Assembly (NCBI GenBank): GCA_023393915.1
Contig: JAEXBS010000078.1
Location: 51,028-115,027 of the forward strand
Origin: Bacteroidota bacterium
GTDB lineage: Bacteria > Bacteroidota > Bacteroidia > Flavobacteriales > Weeksellaceae
DNA length: 64,000 nt
Direction of reading: 5' to 3'
Shown: positions 62,127-64,000 of the stretch, one piece after another
Position numbering within the stretch: the stretch's first letter is position 1
Layout: each line of letters starts with the position of its first letter
The notes under the pieces: generated by a model
The model's database searches: none
What the model saw: the letters and a program-made list of their open reading frames with translations, nothing else
What the model was told of the DNA's origin: nothing
Program-made: the position numbers and the translations under genes

Positions 62127-62997
62127 AAAAATAACAGTCCTAGTGACAGGATCTGGAGGCCAATTAGGTCAGTGTTTAAAAAAGCAATCCCTTTTTAGTG
62201 CTGACACAATAGATTGGATTTTTCTTAACTTCCAAGATTTTGATCTAACAAGTCGATTAAGTATGGAAGAAGCCTTTGAGGAGTATTCTCCTCAATGGAT
62301 CATCAATGGGGCCGCTTATACAGCAGTCGATAAAGCTGAGGAAGACCAAGATAGAGCCTATGCAGTTAATGCAATTGGTGTAAGTGATTTAGCAGAATTA
62401 TGTGAAGAGCATTCTATAAAGCTTATTCACGTTTCGACGGATTATGTGTTTGATGGAGATACCGAAATATCCTATGAGGAGGACAATTTCACATCTCCCC
62501 AAGGTGTTTATGGTGCATCTAAATTACAGGGAGAGGAATTAGCTTTAGAAAACAATCCAAAGACAATAGTAGTTCGTACATCATGGTTGTATTCTGAATT
62601 CGGAAAGAATTTTTTAACAACTATGTTATCTCTTTTTAAAAGCAAAGATTCACTAAATATAGTGAGTGATCAGTTTGGCCAACCCACCAATGCAAATGAT
62701 TTAGCTAACGCTTTAATTAGTATTGTCCTTCAGGATAAAAATAAGTACGGTGTTTTCCATTATTCAAATTATCCAGAAACCAATTGGTTTGAGTTTGCTT
62801 CTGCAATAAAATCAATGAGTCAAAGTTCCATTGTTCTCCATCCCATTACTACAGATCAGTATCCCACGGCAGCAAAGCGCCCAAGAAGGAGCACGATGGC
62901 TCTGGATAAAATAGCTCAAACTTTTAATTTAGATATAAAGTATTGGGAGGAAAGCTTACAAGAAACAATCCAGGAAATTTCAGAAAATGAGAAATAA
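62116..62997 (+). CDS. rfbD: dTDP-4-dehydrorhamnose reductase (RfbD-type)
   Basis: A 293-residue short-chain reductase that makes dTDP-L-rhamnose for surface polysaccharides. The nucleotide-binding motif is TGSGGQLGQCL, the sugar motif STDYVFDG includes catalytic Ser/Thr, and the YxxxK pair is YGASKLQGE. The other dTDP-rhamnose genes (rfbA, rfbB, rfbC) are not in the window. It overlaps both neighbours by 11 bp, in an operon with a thioesterase and a secreted protein. Confidence 0.92.
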   Translation: MSSKKITVLVTGSGGQLGQCLKKQSLFSADTIDWIFLNFQDFDLTSRLSMEEAFEEYSPQWIINGAAYTAVDKAEEDQDRAYAVNAIGVSDLAELCEEHSIKLIHVSTDYVFDGDTEISYEEDNFTSPQGVYGASKLQGEELALENNPKTIVVRTSWLYSEFGKNFLTTMLSLFKSKDSLNIVSDQFGQPTNANDLANALISIVLQDKNKYGVFHYSNYPETNWFEFASAIKSMSQSSIVLHPITTDQYPTAAKRPRRSTMALDKIAQTFNLDIKYWEESLQETIQEISENEK

Positions 62998-63673
62998 AAT
63001 TCAACTCTTTGCCGCACTTTTTCTTTTTAGTCTCCTAAGTGCTCAGAGCGTAACGCTCAGTAGAGCTGAACGTGTTGGAGAGAATAAAGATAAGTTCTTG
63101 TACTTGATCGATTCTCTTTCTAAAGGAGAAACTTATTTAGGAGAAATAGAAGTTCACGGTTTCTCAACTCAAGATGCAGAGGTTTTTTCTCAGATTTATA
63201 AGAAAGCGAAAACGATCAAAGCTAATGGTTTTAAACTCAAAGAAAGAGAAATGCTTGGCGGTGAGCCTCCCCAGATCAATACCTCACATTATATATTAGA
63301 GCTTTACGATCTTAAAGAAAAACCAAAGTATAGTAACTTGGTCGTTTTATTCTCTTCTTCAGACAAGGAACAGAAGGTGCGTATTAATGAAAAAATTTAC
63401 GTAATGAGCCCAAGATCTTATATAGCCATTCAGTTAAGACCCCAAGAGGTTTACTCCCTTAGGGTGGGCGGTCTTCTTGGGTCGAAGATTTTACTTAGCT
63501 ATAAAGAGAATCAACCCGTTCAATATTTTCAAGTATTGCGTTCTGGAATCCGAGCAGATCAAAGCGGCAACCAGGGTGGCCTTACGATTAAGTCCGGAGA
63601 TATTATCGGACTAGAAAGATCGTACGCTGAATTTCTTAAAACGATTTATAAGAAAATGGAAGAGGGGGAGTAA
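62987..63673 (+). CDS. Secreted protein of unknown function
   Basis: A 228-residue protein with a signal peptide (MRNKIQLFAALFLFSLLSAQS, given as MRNKIQLFAAL and FSLLSAQS). The remainder is mixed alpha/beta with no recognised motif. It overlaps the reductase gene by 11 bp and ends the operon before a strong terminator. Confidence 0.75.
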   Translation: MRNKIQLFAALFLFSLLSAQSVTLSRAERVGENKDKFLYLIDSLSKGETYLGEIEVHGFSTQDAEVFSQIYKKAKTIKANGFKLKEREMLGGEPPQINTSHYILELYDLKEKPKYSNLVVLFSSSDKEQKVRINEKIYVMSPRSYIAIQLRPQEVYSLRVGGLLGSKILLSYKENQPVQYFQVLRSGIRADQSGNQGGLTIKSGDIIGLERSYAEFLKTIYKKMEEGE

Positions 63674-63719
63674 ACATTACGTAGAATATAACCACAATAA
63701 TTACGCAAGATTATAGTTG

Positions 63720-63752
63720 AGCGTCTTTGTCTAAAACAAAGGCGCTTTTTTA
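63720..63752 (+). terminator. Rho-independent terminator
   Basis: AGCGTCTTTGT (63720-63730) pairs with ACAAAGGCGCT (63736-63746) over 11 bp with one G-U pair, followed by a T-run. It ends the thioesterase-rfbD-secreted protein operon. Confidence 0.88.
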
Positions 63753-63862
63753 ATTTAGTTGGATATAAAAGGAACTTAATCTTAGGAAAGAAAATTTCTT
63801 TAATTTTTTTTAGCTCAATTTCAATGGGTTAGTAAATAGAAATGAAATTAATCAAATATTAA

Positions 63863-63893
63863 TTTGGAGCGTAAGAAAATCTTCCTATCTTTG
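63863..63893 (+). promoter_or_regulatory. Strong outward promoter at window end
   Basis: TTTG (63863-63866), 19-bp spacer, and TATCTTTG (63886-63893) match the consensus fully. The leader after it starts CAATCCC and is purine-rich; similar TATCTTTGCA promoters precede rRNA operons in Flavobacteriia, but no rRNA is visible within the window. Confidence 0.75.
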
Positions 63894-64000
63894 CAATCCC
63901 AAATCGAAAGAGAGTAGGGGCGCAGAAGAGAGTTAGAGGATAAATGAAGGAGGGACTTTAAGTTTCACGGAGGATTTTTTTTAGGCTTGATTTAGAGCTT

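Larger units (their letters stand above)
63674..64000. other. 327-bp end region with terminator and outward promoter
   Basis: It contains a terminator (63720-63752), an AT-rich stretch, and a full promoter (63863-63893) followed by a purine-rich leader that runs off the window. No reading frame of useful length is visible. Confidence 0.7.

Noticed and set aside
1..64000. Search for CRISPR arrays, insertion sequences, att sites, prophage or defence islands
   Set aside because: No direct repeat array, transposase, integrase other than XerD, or toxin-antitoxin pair was seen; gene content is ordinary core chromosome.

Overview
This window is an AT-rich chromosomal segment of a Bacteroidota bacterium, most likely of the class Flavobacteriia (order Flavobacteriales). 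The evidence is a fused ccoNO oxidase gene in a ccoS-NO-Q-P-G-H cluster, many Bacteroidota sigma-A type promoters (-33 TTG or TTTG, about 19 bp, then -7 TAnnTTTG), almost no Shine-Dalgarno signals, and lipoproteins, Ig-like proteins and TonB receptors typical of the phylum. The genus cannot be fixed from this sequence. Nearly everything is core housekeeping chromosome. I see no insertion sequence, prophage, CRISPR array, tRNA or rRNA gene inside the window.

Layout: 1-4.2 kb holds a small membrane protein, an mlaE-mlaF-outer membrane protein operon, queE and folD. 4.2-8.4 kb holds pgi and lon. 8.7-16.2 kb on the plus strand holds a PpiD-like chaperone, a DUF4382 lipoprotein, an MCE (mlaD-like) gene, a two-gene Hdr/Glc-like iron-sulfur module, two small conserved proteins, and then serS. 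17.5-27.2 kb is the respiratory block: the ccoS-NO-Q-P-G-H-TauE cluster, the ccoI copper ATPase, and a divergent Crp/Fnr regulator. 27.2-31.5 kb holds panB, a small membrane protein, an RluA enzyme and aconitase. 31.6-38.3 kb holds a WG-repeat protein, a TPP riboswitch with a TonB receptor, an HU-fold/TM protein, a thioesterase, a PGDH-like dehydrogenase and a serine hydrolase. 38.3-44.3 kb holds an Ig-like lipoprotein, a haem-binding protein, NUDIX, xerD, dCMP deaminase, enoyl-CoA hydratase and oxyR. 44.3-53.2 kb holds metK behind a SAM-II-like RNA, a HAD nucleotidase, trpS, lspA, a DksA-like gene, ileS and DUF2062. 53.4-63.7 kb holds topA, a degenerate arginase-fold protein, uppS, bamA, an OmpH/Skp chaperone, a thioesterase, an rfbD-type reductase and a secreted protein. 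The last 330 bases end with a very strong promoter reading out of the window.

Functional themes: several genes serve the envelope (MlaE/F/D lipid transport, PpiD, BamA, Skp, LspA, UppS, outer membrane proteins). The cbb3 oxidase block is a complete microaerobic terminal oxidase set with copper loading (CcoI, possibly the TauE/SafE protein) and a linked regulator. Two metabolite-sensing RNAs appear: a clear TPP aptamer before a TonB receptor, and a compact pseudoknot before metK that aligns element by element with SAM-II.

The least explained items are the SAM-II-like leader and its possible switch hairpin, the TPP switch's long-range alternative pairing, a 19-bp hairpin between ccoP and ccoG, perfect palindromes before lon and before a serine hydrolase, a possible 17-residue peptide gene upstream of uppS, the iron-sulfur module beside mlaD, and an arginase-fold protein lacking metal ligands. 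I found no clearly new multi-gene defence or mobile system.
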